Assembly: GCA_030581615.1 (NCBI GenBank)
Contig: JAKTTT010000021.1
Span: forward strand, 62,001 to 126,000
Source: Alloascoidea africana
Taxonomy: Eukaryota > Ascomycota > Alloascoideomycetes > Alloascoideales > Alloascoideaceae
Length of the DNA: 64,000 bases
Direction of reading: 5' to 3'
In this document: piece by piece, positions 1 through 12,000 of the stretch
Numbering within the stretch: the first letter of the stretch is position 1
Layout of the letters: every line of letters begins with the position of its first letter
Notes under the pieces: generated by a model
Database searches by the model: none
What the model was told of the DNA's origin: nothing
What the model saw: only the letters and a program-made list of their open reading frames with translations
Made by a program: the position numbers and the translations under genes

Positions 1-561
1 GATGTCCAGAGCGCCTTTGTCCATAACGTCTGGGCCTCTACCGATTTGGGCAACAAGCGGCTAAACAAGGCATTCAAGGAGATACACGATTCGGACTATG
101 CCAAATTTGTCAAATCCCATCCCGATCTTCACAGAACTTGTCAATTACCCAAAGTTGTCCTGTTGTTTAGTGTCAATGGTTCAGGACATTTTTGTGGTGT
201 TGCGGAGATGACCAGTCCTGTTAGATACGATGTCAAGACCAATAATCTAAACATATGGACGGAACAATCCAGATGGCGCGGTCTCTTCACTATTAAGTGG
301 ATTTTTGCAAAAGACATTCCGAATAATACATTAAGGAAAATCAGGGCTGTGTAAGTTCCCAACTATTCTATTCTATTCTTTTTGCGATGGTGGTGGTGGG
401 GGGTTCTATTTTCTAACGCTTATTTTAATAGGAATAACGATAACAAACCCATCACCAACTCTAGAGATACCCAAGAGTTGTTTTATGATACTGGGAACAA
501 AGCAATTCAAGTGTTTAAAACCTATCCTTCCAAAACAAGCTTTCTTCAAGGCATGATGTAG
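1..561 (+). CDS. YTH-domain m6A RNA reader, 3' part (YTHDF/Pho92 type)
   Basis: This is the C-terminal part of a YTH-domain protein, a cytoplasmic reader of N6-methyladenosine in mRNA. The start lies before the window. Exon 1 (1-350) opens in frame with the first YTH strand (VHNVWASTDLGNKRL) and contains the family hallmark SVNGSGHFCGVAEM, followed by NIWTEQSRWRGLF. The three aromatic-cage tryptophans (VWAST, NIWTE, SRWRG) are present, so m6A binding should be intact. An 81-nt intron (351-431; GTAAGT donor, CTAAC, TAG acceptor) splits the domain. Exon 2 (432-561) carries KPITNSRDTQEL and ends with a TAG at 559-561. Resemblance is to YTHDF proteins and yeast Pho92 rather than YTHDC1 or Mmi1, judged from remembered family sequences. 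The N-terminal half cannot be assessed. Confidence 0.93.
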
Positions 562-1876
562 CATATCTTGCTCTTCTGTTTTTATTTTCGGTCAGAACAA
601 GCACACATAAACATGTGTTGGCATAATTTTTTTTTTTTGTTTTTTGAAGAAACAATTTTCTTTTTATTTTTTTCATGAAGAGTTGCACATTTGCACACAT
701 TTCCGTCTTATCCCCCACGCTTACCCCCCACACCCACTTCCAACTCATACATTTAACTCCCATTGTGACTCCAAAATTTCTTGCTTTTTAACGTTAATCA
801 TTTTTTCTCCATCATTTGCTACACTGATAAAACACACACCCAACCTTTATTCATGATGATTCCACTCTGTTTCCATTATAAATCAACAACATAAACGATG
901 CACTACACTGCTTTTCCCCTTTTTCTATTCCTATTTATCTACAAGCATATACTTGCGTCTTTGCTTTTTGTTTTCACTTTTTTTTTTTGCTCCTAAATTT
1001 TCACCTGGATAATCATAAAGGCATCCCAGGATTATACAGGAAATAATGCCTTTTCCACTGAACGTTTCTCATCGACCCATCTCAAACATGCTTTCTCTTT
1101 CCCTTTTTGTTTGTATCTTGTCATCTATAAACTACAAAACCGAACAACATTCTCATTCTCATTCTCATTCTCATTCCCATTTTCTTTATCTTTTACCCCT
1201 TTTTGTCCTAACAGCTTTGCTTCTTTTATGTGTACTACTTTTCTGTATTTCTTGCTACTTTGCTATTACTTTCCTCATTTCATCTCACCTTACCTCACTG
1301 ATCGCTTTGTCCACAGAACTCCATATTTTGAAAGTTGAATACCCCCATCACCTATTCTTTTTTTGCCTATAATATATATTTATAAATTTTAACTTATCGT
1401 TGTCTCTTTTTATAATTCTTGTTCCTGGCGCTGGAACCATAGTTACTAATAAATCTACTTTCTCTAAACCCCTGACAACACCCCCGTAAAGTGTTTAATT
1501 GTATCTAGCAAGATATCGAATTCAAGTATCCTTTCTTCTCGCTTACATGCACTCTTCAAAAAAAAAAAAAGTGCAACTACTAAACCCTGACCTGGGCACC
1601 GTATAATCATTTCATAATCCACTTGTGTATTAATGTATAACTTGTCTTTCACTTGCCTAAACCTAAATATAGAGTCCAAGTGAAATACCGCATGAACCAA
1701 CAAGTAGCTAATAAATAACAAGGTAAGATAAAAAAAAAAAAAAAAGGACCTATCCAATACGATATACAACCATTTCAATGCCAGATCTAAGTTAAATAGA
1801 AACCCAGTGTAAAATGCTTTACACTTTACACCCTTCGCTGCTTAGCTTTACTTTACCCTGCCCCCCTGTCAAAACT
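562..1876. other. Intergenic region between two convergent genes, with TCATTC microsatellite
   Basis: About 1.3 kb separates the YTH gene (+) and the NCS1 gene (-), which converge. It is T-rich, with pyrimidine runs and several homopolymer A/T tracts. Around 1150-1182 there is a short hexamer array (TCATTC units). Open frames of about 100 codons occur here, but they consist of the microsatellite and phenylalanine/leucine-rich T tracts and look non-coding. No RNA gene was recognised. Confidence 0.6.
1150..1182. repeat. TCATTC hexamer microsatellite
   Basis: About five tandem TCATTC units, the last one degenerate (TCATTCCCATT). It lies in the 3' intergenic region between the YTH and NCS1 genes. 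Confidence 0.85.
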
Positions 1877-2449
1877 CTAGACCAAGCCATCGTACAAATT
1901 TAATGCAGAAACAATGGTGGGATCAACTTTAGAACCTTCTCGAAATTCATCCAATGTGAGCTCACCATTACGATCTTTATCCATAGTTGCAAAAATTTTA
2001 TCAACTCGTTTTTCAGGTGTTGATTCATCTTCCGGTAGTTTGACCATCGATCCAATCATCTTGTATATGGCGCTTACAATGGCCAACATCTCATCATAGG
2101 TAATTTTACCATCGTTATCGATATCGTAAAGTTGGAAAGCCCAAACTAGTTTCTCTTCGACTGTTCCTCGACTGGTGACACTTAGAGCAATGATAAACTC
2201 TTTAAAATCAATTGTACCCGATTTGTCCTTGTCGAAAACGTTGAAAACATAGTTGCTGAATTCCGTAGGCTCACCAAATGGGAAGAACTGCTTGTAAATC
2301 TTTTGAAATTCTTCCTTGCTCAACTGGCCACTGGGACAATCTTTGAGAAACCCTTTGTACCACTGCTGGAGCTCTTTCCGGTCGAAATACGTCGATTTCT
2401 TCAACGCCTGGATGTCGTCCTTGGATAGTTTCGAGGCTGCTTTTCCCAT
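1877..2449 (-). CDS. FRQ1: Neuronal calcium sensor/frequenin, activator of phosphatidylinositol 4-kinase
   Basis: This is a 190-residue EF-hand calcium sensor, collinear with human NCS-1 and yeast Frq1. The family binds and activates the Pik1 PI4-kinase at the Golgi. The start at 2449 gives [10 protein letters not shown], with Gly2 available for N-myristoylation as in all frequenins. The frame continues upstream but without family similarity, so it is taken as 5' UTR. EF-hand 1 is the usual degenerate one (KDCPSG), while EF-hands 2-4 have full loops starting [20 protein letters not shown] and [10 protein letters not shown]. The C-terminus NLYDGLV matches the family end. No intron was found. 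The gene is divergent from TFB1, with about 660 bp between the two start codons. Confidence 0.97.
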   Translation of the reverse strand: MGKAASKLSKDDIQALKKSTYFDRKELQQWYKGFLKDCPSGQLSKEEFQKIYKQFFPFGEPTEFSNYVFNVFDKDKSGTIDFKEFIIALSVTSRGTVEEKLVWAFQLYDIDNDGKITYDEMLAIVSAIYKMIGSMVKLPEDESTPEKRVDKIFATMDKDRNGELTLDEFREGSKVDPTIVSALNLYDGLV

Positions 2450-3106
2450 GATCGATGCGTAAAGAACACTAAGGGGGGGAGGCGGGAGTGGGAAGGCAGG
2501 TGTGGGATAAGCTGGTGCAAAAACACTAGCCCGAAACGAAAAACGAAAAACGAAACCGATGAGCCACACCGGGACGGCCGAAGGGGGTTACGTGCGGTTA
2601 CCCGGCCGCTAAGCCTGGGCCCTCCTCTCCCCCCAAATACACCCGTACACCCACAAGAAATGAAGAGAGCAAAAATGCAATTGCTGAGGATTTGGAGAAA
2701 AGGAAGACTTATGTTTGAGAATTAAGCACTTGGTTTTCCCAACCAACCTAGCAGCAACCCTCACTCAGACCAAAGTCTAGATACCAACATGGCCCCCACT
2801 CTTTACCATTCTTTTTCTATTTAGTAAAACCTGCGAGATAACAGCTCTAAAGTATCGTTTTCTTTCTCAATCTCGCTCTTTCCTCACACAAAAAAATGCG
2901 TCTCTTGTATGGAAACACCCATACACCCAACAAACTGGACGTTATCAATGACAAAAAAGCCAAAAGTAAGCGAGAAAAAAAAAAGAGAGAGAGAGAAAGT
3001 TTCCTTTTTCACACACAACTTCTCCAGGCTTTATGCTTCTGGACAAGCCCAAGACCAAGACCAAGTCCATCGCCACCACGACTTTGAGTTTTCAGAAACA
3101 CCCAGC
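2450..3106. promoter_or_regulatory. FRQ1-TFB1 divergent promoter with a Reb1-type site
   Basis: This 657-bp shared upstream region has a GC-rich core at about 2570-2630. TTACCCG at 2598-2604 matches the binding site of the general regulatory factor Reb1 known from Saccharomyces. Small A-rich repeats (AAAAACG units) lie near 2539-2555, inside the FRQ1 5' leader. The function is inferred from the motif and its position only. Confidence 0.5.
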
Positions 3107-5491
3107 ATGTCCAATGTATCTGGCGAAGCGCTGTTCAAGAAAAAGCCCGGCTTGATAGTTCTACGTCCAGATAATTCCCCTCCCATATTGGAGTGGCGTG
3201 CACGAGATGGTTCAGTCAGTATTAATCTGGTACAGCTCCAATTGGCCCTGATATCTCGTAGGTTTCCTTTTGTATTTTCTTTCTCTCTTTTTTTTTTTTT
3301 TTTTCATTAGACAAATGGCAAAGTATCCATTTCCTACTTCTCCCCCCTCAAGTACATATATACATATTGACAAGATGAGCATCAAAACCTTTTTTGGCTT
3401 TTGTTTGCATTGCTCTGTCTCTTAGATCTTCAGGCTACACCTGCTACATCTGAAAAAATGATGCTCAAAGTCATTTCACGAGAATCTGATCAGGCTGAAG
3501 AAGCGTCAGTCACACATGTGTTTTCGTTCACTGCTCGAAGTACGATGGACACAATCAAAGACGTTCTTCAAACAACATTGGCAAAATACAAAGCAGCAGC
3601 TACACCATCAACGACCGCCACAAATAATACCCCTTCTGCAACAGATGGAGCAACAGGTTCATCATCGACATCAGCTTCAGTGGGAGATACGGAGGCCAAG
3701 TTATCAAGAGAAGAGAAACTTGAAAAGATGCTGGACGCAAAGGCACTACTAATGAATTTCCAACTTCAACAAAAGTTACTACTTACGAATAAAAACCTGA
3801 AACGCAGTTTTGAAGAGACTGTTATGAAAGGAGGACTTGATCCAGAAGAGTTTTGGAGTACACGGGTTCATCTTCTTCGAACATTTGCCCTGTCCAATTC
3901 TCAGAGACAAGGACCTTATAATGTGTTGAGTACGATTCGTCCCGTTGCTAGTAGTGATAACGAGGTGAATGTTTCAGTCACGAGAGAGAAAATTAATGCG
4001 ATATTTGAACAATACCCAGTGGTTCAAAAAGCCTACGATGAGAATGTTCCGAAACTCAGCGAGACCCAGTTCTGGACAAGGTTTTTTGGGTCCAAACTGT
4101 TTCGAAAACTACGTGGAGATAAAGTCACTGCAGCACAAAGGGGGGATCTCATTTTTGATGAGTATTTGAGTTATGACGATGAAGGGAATGTGCCTTCTCT
4201 TCATCAGCGCCATGGTAGGAAAGCTGCCACAAGTTCAGGAGACAGTGTGGGTGGTGAAGGAGTTCGGGTTCACAGGTTTTTGAATATTGAAGCGAACGAG
4301 GAGAATAACCCAGAGACGCAGGGGAACCGGCCGGATATTACTATGCAAGAGGGAAAAAATCTGGACATGGTATCTATATTAAAAGGCATGAACAGACTAA
4401 GTCAGAAGATGGTGCTCAGTGCAAGCCAAAAGAACAAGCGGAATAATGAAGGAGGAATCAATGAAGAAGGGGAAGAGGAGGAAGAAGAGGGTGATGATAA
4501 TGAAGAAGAAGATGATGATGAAGAAGAACAGGTTATGTTTTCGGATTTGGAGGAGAAGAAGAAGACTGAATACGCCAAGCTTCACCTTAAATCTCGGTTT
4601 GATCATGTGAATGGTGGTGAGATCGAAGCTGGTACTGATGGAAATACCAATGATTCACGCAATTTCAAAAAAAGGAAATTGAACAATGGTACTATTATAA
4701 AGATTGAAGACCGGCACGAACATGAAGCGTTTATGGGAGAGTTCAATGGGTATTTGGACAATCCTGTGGATTTGCAACAGCAGGCACAGAATCTTATGGA
4801 AGAAGGAGATGGGGAAGACCGAGAGGATGATAGATCACCATCCTTTCATAATACGAATTCCAATTCTGCACAGAAAGCAGGTACGGAACACGATTCAGCG
4901 CAAGAGCAGGGAACTCCGCCATTACGGCACAGTCGGAATGCGATTCAGTTGGCATCGAGACAGGTCAGTGGACTGTTACGGTTAAACTCGAAACAGTCAC
5001 ATCAAACGTGGAGAACGCAGCCGCTAAGTCTCGATGACACGGATCAAGGCACCGGAGCCGCTGCAACCGGAGGTAGTTCCAATGCCAATGACGGGCTTGA
5101 GGATGGCATGTCGCCATCTCGAATTGGAGCAGGACCAGGACCAGGACCAGGACCAGGTACTGGCACTGGAGGATTGGGGACAGGAGGCATAGACCCCAAG
5201 ATTTTTGAGCAAGTTCAACTATGCCATGCGACATCGATTGAGTTTCTTCGACACTTTTGGTTACACTTTACATCAGGAGATCCTTCACAAGCTGGGTCCG
5301 TAAAGAAGTTAGCGGGTAGTTTACGTAAATCCCAAGCAAGAGTTCAAGCAGTGCTTAACGGGATTGTGGAGCCTGAGGTCAGGGCCACAGTTACAAGGTT
5401 TTTAAAATCCTTGATTGATTCATTAGATACTGCGATTTTGGAGTACGATAGGATGGTGGGTTGTGGAACAAGTACACCTGATGATGGTTAA
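3107..5491 (+). CDS. TFB1: TFIIH core subunit Tfb1/p62
   Basis: Two exons (3107-3257, 3426-5491) joined by a 168-nt intron (GTAGGT...TTAG) give a 738-residue protein. It is the p62/Tfb1 subunit of general transcription and nucleotide-excision-repair factor TFIIH. The N-terminus MSNVSGEALFKKK begins a PH-like domain. The splice restores HLQATPATSEKMML, which aligns with KLQATPASSEKMML of Saccharomyces Tfb1. The BSD-domain region contains EFWSTRVHLLRTFALS and QFWTRFFGSKLFRKLRG. RPDITMQ and SILKGMNRLSQKM follow, and a C-terminal helical region begins QVQLCHATSIEFLRHFW. Odd features are a long Glu/Asp run (about residues 395-420) and a Gly-Pro repeat near residue 610. It is longer than yeast Tfb1 (642 aa) because of these inserts. 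Confidence 0.95.
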
Positions 5492-5841
5492 AAATTTTGG
5501 GATTGTACTACTACTGTGTAATCGTTGTTAAAAAAGACAAACAAACAGAACCAGAAAAACAAAAACAAAAACAAAAAGAAAATAAAGAAGTTATATACAG
5601 TAATAGCAGTATTTAATAGACGAGGCATTGGGCCTGTAAAACACAAGTTTATGTGGAGGAGAAATGAGGGAAACAATGGGATTGGCGGGGGGTATTCATA
5701 CAAAGAAGGTATTTAGAACAAAAAACAGTACAAAATAAATAAGTAAACAGACAGAAGGAGTGTTGCTAGTATTTTTTTTTTTATCTTATCTTTTTAGGGG
5801 ACATTAGACAATGGAGAAGAAGGGGGAGTGCGTTTTTGGAA
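5492..5841. other. Convergent 3' intergenic, TFB1/PIB1
   Basis: 350 bp between the stop codons of two converging genes. It is A-rich on the plus strand just after TFB1 (AACAAAAACAAAAAC-type tract near 5555-5580), consistent with 3'-end formation signals. Nothing else was seen. Confidence 0.5.
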
Positions 5842-7384
5842 TCAATTGTCAACAGGAGGAGCATGAAATGGGCATTTCCCATCTCCACGACGAGAAAACC
5901 AATTTTGGATACATTTATGATGAAATACGCAAAGACATTCGAGTCTTGCGACAGTATCACCATTTTTAAATTCTTCAAAGCAAATTGCACATTCGTTGGA
6001 AAAAGATGATGGTTCATTGTCAAGAGATGTTGTTGTTGAAGTTGCAGATACAGAAGTAACAGAAGTGGAAAATTGGGAATTGATGGTGCTCATTGTGGAA
6101 ACGTCATCGTCGTATCCATGGTTATGTTGGACGACCGTGGGGAGATGGAGATGCGTATGAGCACTTGTGCTGGATTGTGGAATTGAAGGTACAGGATGAA
6201 CAACATCTTCCTCTTCCGAACAGTCTTCGTAATCAGATTCCTCTTCCTCTTCCTCCTCCTCTTCGTCGTCGTCATCGCTGCAGTAGTCTTCTTCGTCAGT
6301 TTCCAATTGCTCGCTTTCGGAGGATGAAGACTCTTGAGATAGTAAATGATCTTCCAGTATAGACAAATCCGGGCACGTCTGTGTGCTTTTCTCTACCAAA
6401 AGCTCTTCTTTCTTTGTTTTGATTGGCTGGTCCAACTTGTAAACGACCATTGGAATCGAAGTTGAAGTGGAAGTTGAAGTTGGGTTTGCACTTGGGTCTG
6501 ACTTGGTAGCAGTTGTTGGGTGCTGGATGTCGAATTGTATAAAACAATCTTCGATATGGGCTTCTTTTGCAGATTGGTCAAGCCGCCGTAAGTTTTCATT
6601 ACAAACTGGGCAATAATCTTCTTCAGAATCGGGTTCAGAAATTTCAGTTGAGTTTGTGATTACGTCTTGTTGTGAGCGCTTTCTGTTGTTTGTTGTTGTT
6701 GATCTGCGGTCTGTATCCGGTTTGGGATCTGGATTATTTAGATTATAATAGTTTAGTAGAAAGTTGTTTACTCGAATTATTTCTGGTAGACCGTTGGAAT
6801 TGGAATTGGAATTGGAATTGGCATTCGCATTGTGAAGAGAATTGATAGATGGAGGAGTTCGATTTGAAGAACCGGTGGTTGTCCTAGAACCCGAGCCAGG
6901 GTTAGCGCTGCGAACAGGGTTAGCGCTGGGTCTAGCGCTAACAGGAATTGGCCTTTCAGTAGAAATGTTGAGGGTAGTGAAAGCGCTGGGGAGAGTGAGG
7001 TCAACTATCGGGGATGTAACAGGCTTGGATTTGGATTTGGATTTGGATTTGGATCTGAAAGCGAGCAACGGTTCGGAGACTGTTTGAGATTCAGCCTCGT
7101 CCAGAGCTCTTCTAATCATGATCAACTCTTGCAAGCACTCGTCACAGGTGCGACGGCCATGATGGGAAGAAGATGAGGAGGAGAAAGTTGCGTAGGCGAC
7201 GTTGTTATCCGAACAGTCATGACAAAAAGGTCTGTGACACCTTCTGTGAAGTGGAGTGTGAGAATACAAGAGATTTACTGATTTGGAGTAGGATTAGACT
7301 TACTTACCGACAATGGTGTTTCCGACGGGAGGAAGAAAAGCGGGAATGGCACAGAGTACAGGATTCTGGGGCCTCGCGGACCAT
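5842..7384 (-). CDS. PIB1: FYVE and RING E3 ubiquitin ligase (Pib1 type)
   Basis: Two exons (7308-7384, 5842-7243) flank a 64-nt intron (GTAAGT donor, CACAG acceptor), giving 492 residues. The splice falls inside the FYVE zinc finger and restores [16 protein letters not shown], the PI3P-binding signature. The FYVE domain is followed by a long Ser/Asn-rich linker with acidic tracts and a C-terminal RING (CAICFEEF...[16 protein letters not shown]...KCPFH). The last ligand is His rather than Cys (CPFH), which I recall as a trait of fungal Pib1-like and ZNRF-like RINGs. Saccharomyces Pib1 is an endosome/vacuole-membrane ubiquitin ligase. The start at 7384 has a good context (CAAACCATGG). An in-frame upstream ATG at 7495 would add a hydrophobic leader and is less likely. 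Confidence 0.88.
6795..6822. repeat. TGGAAT hexamer tract in PIB1 coding sequence
   Basis: Four to five tandem units encode the Asn-Ser repeat of the PIB1 linker on the minus strand. It is an in-frame hexamer, so copy-number change keeps the frame. Confidence 0.85.
7023..7055. repeat. TTGGAT hexamer tract in PIB1 coding sequence
   Basis: About five tandem units encode a Ser-Lys repeat on the minus strand within the PIB1 linker. Confidence 0.85.
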
Positions 7385-7735
7385 GGTTTGTTGTGTTTGT
7401 TTCGGAGAGCTTGTTGTGGTTGTGGTGGACAGGAAGAGAAATAGAAAGGCAGAGAAGCTGAGAGTGAAGATTGAGATCAGCAGCACGACAGCCATAACTT
7501 TGGTGGACGGGGGACCATCCACAAAAACGTGCAACGGAGGCAAATACAAATGCTGGTGAATGAGAGTAGAATGAAATGGTGAAGAAGAAGATGGAGATGG
7601 AGATGGAGAAGAAGATGAAGATGAAGATGGCGATGGCGGTGGAAATTGCAAAAGACCCGGACAAAGACGTTTCGGGCGTGCAACCGGCCCAATCGGGCAA
7701 CTCTCGTTGGTCTGCACACGCACAGATGCATACCG
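7385..7735. other. Intergenic MCM21 3' end to PIB1 5' end
   Basis: 351 bp lie between two minus-strand genes. It serves as the PIB1 upstream region and contains a purine-rich plus-strand tract (GAAGATGGAGATGG units, about 7580-7650). An open frame continues upstream from PIB1 and includes another in-frame ATG at 7495, discussed under PIB1. Confidence 0.5.
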
Positions 7736-8837
7736 CTACAGATGTCCACGTCTGCGTGTACCGAAAGCGGCTGCGATGCGGTCGGGTAACCCGGCGATGG
7801 ACCCGCGCAAGACGGCCTCCAGTGCTCCGTCCTCCTCCTCGTCGATGTGGGCCGCATCACGTGCGTACCCGGTGACCCGGGCCCGCTCGACCCGATTCAG
7901 CGAGAGTGCCATGGCAACGCGCGCACCGCTGGCCAGCGTTACCCGGACGTGCTCCGTCGCGAGGTCCCGCTCTACGCGGAGCACAGAGCTCCGCTTATCG
8001 AGGGAGTCGATCACGTGCTGTTTGTGGTCGTGCAGGGCAACGAGGCGCCGCAGCTTCTGCGCAAATGCCTAAAACAGAAGAATCAAACAGGTCAGAAAAA
8101 CAGCATCTCCATCTCCATCTCCATCTCCTATCATCTCACCTTGATGTCGTGGTTCAGCAGCTCGTCCGCGACCGCGAGCGTGGGCACGTACACGGGCAGC
8201 GTGTGCTTGAACACCTGCCACCGGCCCTTGTCGCCGCGTCGCACGATCACGTAATGGGGGGCCTTGAACGAGTGCGCGCCCTGGCCATAGCTCTCGATCC
8301 TGATCCCGAGCATGTTCTTGTCGCCCAGAGGCGAAGGGTCGCTGGCCTTGAACGCCGTGATCCCCGTGAGCCGGTACAGGTTTTCCGTCTGGAGGTTCGT
8401 GAGCCGGACCCGTTGCGACAGAACCTGCTCCAGAAGCCCGGTGTCCTGAGTCTCGTTATTGATGCTCTGCTTGGTCTTGCCCTTGGTCGTTGTCTTGGGG
8501 GTCGCGTCGTCCCCATGCCTCCATTTTCCAACAATCCCGTCCTCCTCGCTCGCCTTCTTCCTCCGCTGCTTCTTGAGCGAGTGGAACACAGAGCGACGCG
8601 ACACAATCTCGTCGTAGTCTGCCTCCAGTCTGCGTTTTTGCCTCTGCAGCGACGCGACTGTGCCAATGGTTAGTATAAACACGAACACGAACACGAACAC
8701 CAAACCAACAATCTCATAGACCACGCACTCTCTGTTCGCAGCTGGGCCATCTCGGCCTCGTACGTCGCGGACGCCGACGGCTGGGCCAACGGCTGAGCCG
8801 ACTGCTGGGCCTCGCGGGCGGCTGGTTTCGCGTCCAT
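7736..8837 (-). CDS. MCM21: Kinetochore protein CENP-O/Mcm21
   Basis: Three exons (8729-8837, 8140-8657, 7736-8068) encode 319 residues. Intron 1 has a GTGCGT donor, a TACTAAC branch point and CACAG; intron 2 has GTGAGA and TTTTAG. Both keep the frame. The N-terminal third is Ala/Gln-rich, then a coiled coil (TEIASLQRQKRRLEADYDEI). The C-terminal RWD-like region contains LYRLTGITAF, PHYVIV and FKHTLPVYVPTLAVADELL. The last resembles human CENP-O (HHSVPVFIPLEEIAAKYL), and the following segment also aligns. CENP-O/Mcm21 is part of the inner-kinetochore COMA/CCAN complex. Assignment rests on remembered motifs, so it is confident at family level only. The gene is strikingly GC-rich relative to its neighbours and is divergent from the RGD2-like gene. 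Confidence 0.78.
8104..8128. repeat. CATCTC hexamer microsatellite in MCM21 intron 2
   Basis: Four tandem CATCTC units lie between the donor and acceptor of the second MCM21 intron. Confidence 0.85.
8679..8701. repeat. ACGAAC hexamer microsatellite in MCM21 intron 1
   Basis: Three to four tandem ACGAAC units lie just upstream of the TACTAAC branch point of the first MCM21 intron. Confidence 0.85.
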
Positions 8838-9079
8838 GGCTTCTTTGCTTCTTTTCTGGCTGGTCTTGTTGACGGGTGGAGGGAGAAGCACAAGAGCAAG
8901 AGCAAGAGCCCACAGTCAAACACAACCCAAACCTTCCAGAGCTGGCCTCAGGGGCTCTTCTCTTCTCCCTCACACTCTCTCACTCTTCCTTCCCCCAGCA
9001 CCCAGCTTCCAGCACCCATCGCAACTCCAACGTACTGCGCCAAGGCTGAGACTACTTCCCCAAGACCCAGACAGATCCA

Positions 9080-12000
9080 ATGTCCCAAGAAACAGAACCC
9101 GAGCCAGAACCCACCTCCGTGCGAATCAAGGAGCCGCCTTCCACATCCTCTCCCACATCCACTTCTCCAGCTCCCATCGACTGCCACTTTGCAGATCTGT
9201 TCTGGACCCCCGACTACGCCACGGGCGCGAAAACCCTCTACGATAAACTCTTCAGCGGATGCTTTGAAAACCAAGAGATCCTCGAATTGGTCGAGTCCCG
9301 TATAGCCTGTGAACGGGCCTATGCTGAAAAGCTCTCCTCCATCCCCGTCACAAACGCACCAAATAAAGAAGGCTTTGCCGCAATCCAGAAAAACGATTCA
9401 TGGCAATCCCAAGACAATGATGGCCCAAACAGGAAAAGAGTTCTGGCCTCTTTGACCACCCAGTACGAATTTCTATTGGAAGGCATGGCGGAAGAGGGCT
9501 TTTCACACTCTGCCATTGCGCTCAATCTCGAACGGCACGTTTCAAAACCTTTCTCGGAATGGTCTGACAAGCATTATGACCGTGTTCAGTATTCCCACGA
9601 CAAAATCACCGGCAAAATCAAAAATTATGACCGCCATCTCGCATCCACAAAAAAGGCTCAGGCTATCTATTTTGCAAAATGCAGAACTTTTGAAGATTTC
9701 AATAGACAGGACCAAAACTCTTCATCGTCCCCTTCTTCTCCTAATGAGACCAAGTCTACCCTCGCGTCCCCGTTCCCCAATGCCCGTGAAGACGGGGCTC
9801 CCGATTCGTCCCCGTCCACAAACCCAATCATATCCTCAATCACCACTCTCTCCAGACGGCTCACAACCCGAAGACAGCCTGCTGCGGCAGTAGAAACAGA
9901 AAAGGAAAAGGAAAAGGAAAAGGAAAAAACAACAGATCCAACTCCAGATGTTGATCCCACAGAGCCCGTTGAAATCGGAAAATACCTCTATTATCCACCA
10001 CAGTTGAAACACCTGTTACAGCGTTTACTCAAGGGCATTCCAAGATCAGAGTATAAAATCCCCTTGGTAGGCGCATATCCCAACGTCTCCACAGGTCTTG
10101 AAATCAGCTCTTGGCTACGCAAACATATCCAGTCCTTAAACAGCTTGGCAAAGGCTGAAAAGTTTGGTCAGGATTTTGTCAACTTGGGATACCTCAAACA
10201 CGTTGGCGCTGTGGTTGGGAACAAGTTTACTGCGAGTGAATCAAACCATTACCAATGGCAACCCATTGTTTTCAAACTTGCCCAATTGCCCGAGTTTGAA
10301 CCGGGCACTGGACCCGTTCCTGGAACCACGGCATTACCTCTGATTTCAGAATCCAATCCTGTAGGAGCGGCGCTCACTCGAGCAGGTACCTTGTTGGAAA
10401 GCTGGGGCAAACAGACTCCTGATACACCAACCTCTAGAGCTTTGAGTCGAGCAAACCGCAGTCCTACCGCTTCGTCTTCCAGCCCTGCCCCAACAACTGG
10501 TTCTCCAAGTGTGCCGAAATTGACTGTTGAAAACCAGGTCATGAACGTATTTGGCAAGATTTCCAATACTTTCCGAGGAACCCATCCTGGTGAAACCTAT
10601 CCAGACAAGTTGAAAAGGGAGATGAACGAGGCGGATGAAAAATACCAGACAAGTGTATTGGAACTAAATCTAGTCAGACAAGATCTGGAAGAATCTATTG
10701 TTGCACATTTCGAATACATGGAAAAATGTGAATTGGGAAGATTAGATGCAGTGAAAACGGTGATGCATCAGATATCCCAGATTGTCAAGGGTCATTTGGG
10801 TGGTGTTCGTAAAGCGGTTACTGTGATGGATGAGCCTTTCAAACTCGTTAGCATAAATGACAGTTTCCGATCCTTTGTCCAGGATTACAGCACGGGCTAC
10901 TATGTACCCAATGTGTTAATCTATGAGAGTTACTACAACACGAAAGCATCCTCTTTACAGATTTTTGGCGTTGATTTGAGCATCCAGACAAGAGGCAGAG
11001 AACCGCCAATACCCGAATACGTGGCTGCAACCCTTGGTCATTTGGAACAATTGTACTTGGAGACGCCATTTGAAACCATTTGGAATTCATTTACAAAACA
11101 AAACAGTTTGAAACAGACCCATTTATTACGTAACAAGATCATTTCCTATTCGAAAGATGCAAAGTTTTTCGAACCTGCAGTTGTTTACGCAAAAGTGCCA
11201 TTACCCAACATTGTTGCAACGTTGTTTCTCTACCTTTTGGAATTGCCCGATTCATTGGTACCTTTTAGTTTGTATGACAAGGTTAAATCGATTTATGGTA
11301 GTGAAAGTATGAATGAGGATGAACGAAAGGAATTGTTGAGTAAAACTTTTGCGCAGATGCCATGGACAAACCTGGCCACTTTGGATGCTATTCTCCAACA
11401 TTTGAATAATGTTTTCAAATTGAAACAAAAGTCTGCGGGTAAGCAAAAGGCAATTGGTGAGGAAGCGGAAGCAGAAGCAAAGGTTGAACCTGAACCTGAA
11501 CCTGAACCTGAACTTTTCAGTGCGGATCTGCTTTCCAAATTTTGTAACGATACGGATTTCGGACACTACATCATGAGGCCTAGAAAAAGCGATCATTTAT
11601 CAAACGGAATGTCTGATAAAAAGACCGTATTGGAGCCACTGGTTCTTGATTTGCTCAACTTTGGACATGAGTTTTTGGTAGGATTGTTGGAAAAAAGCAA
11701 AGAGCTCCATGATTCGAAACTCATCATCTCAATGGAACAACACCACCACCACCGAAAGCACAACAATACCGCTGATGAGGAAAGACCACCACCGATAAAC
11801 ATCACGGCGGGATCTCCAAACCCAATGGCCACGCCAGTGCAAAAACCAGAGACTCCTCCCGAATCAGGTCTGAACCCGGAACCTGAGCTTCGTCCCTTGT
11901 CGCTATCTCCCGCCGCGCCCAGTTTCTCCTCTGGTTTACGAAGTAGACCCAGATCAAGGGCCTCGTCTCCCGGCCCTGGAGGCCACCGGGCACGCCGCTC

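Noticed and set aside
1046-1372. 108-codon open frame with His-Ser repeat
   Set aside because: It is the TCATTC microsatellite plus T-rich sequence between convergent genes; no family similarity or start context.
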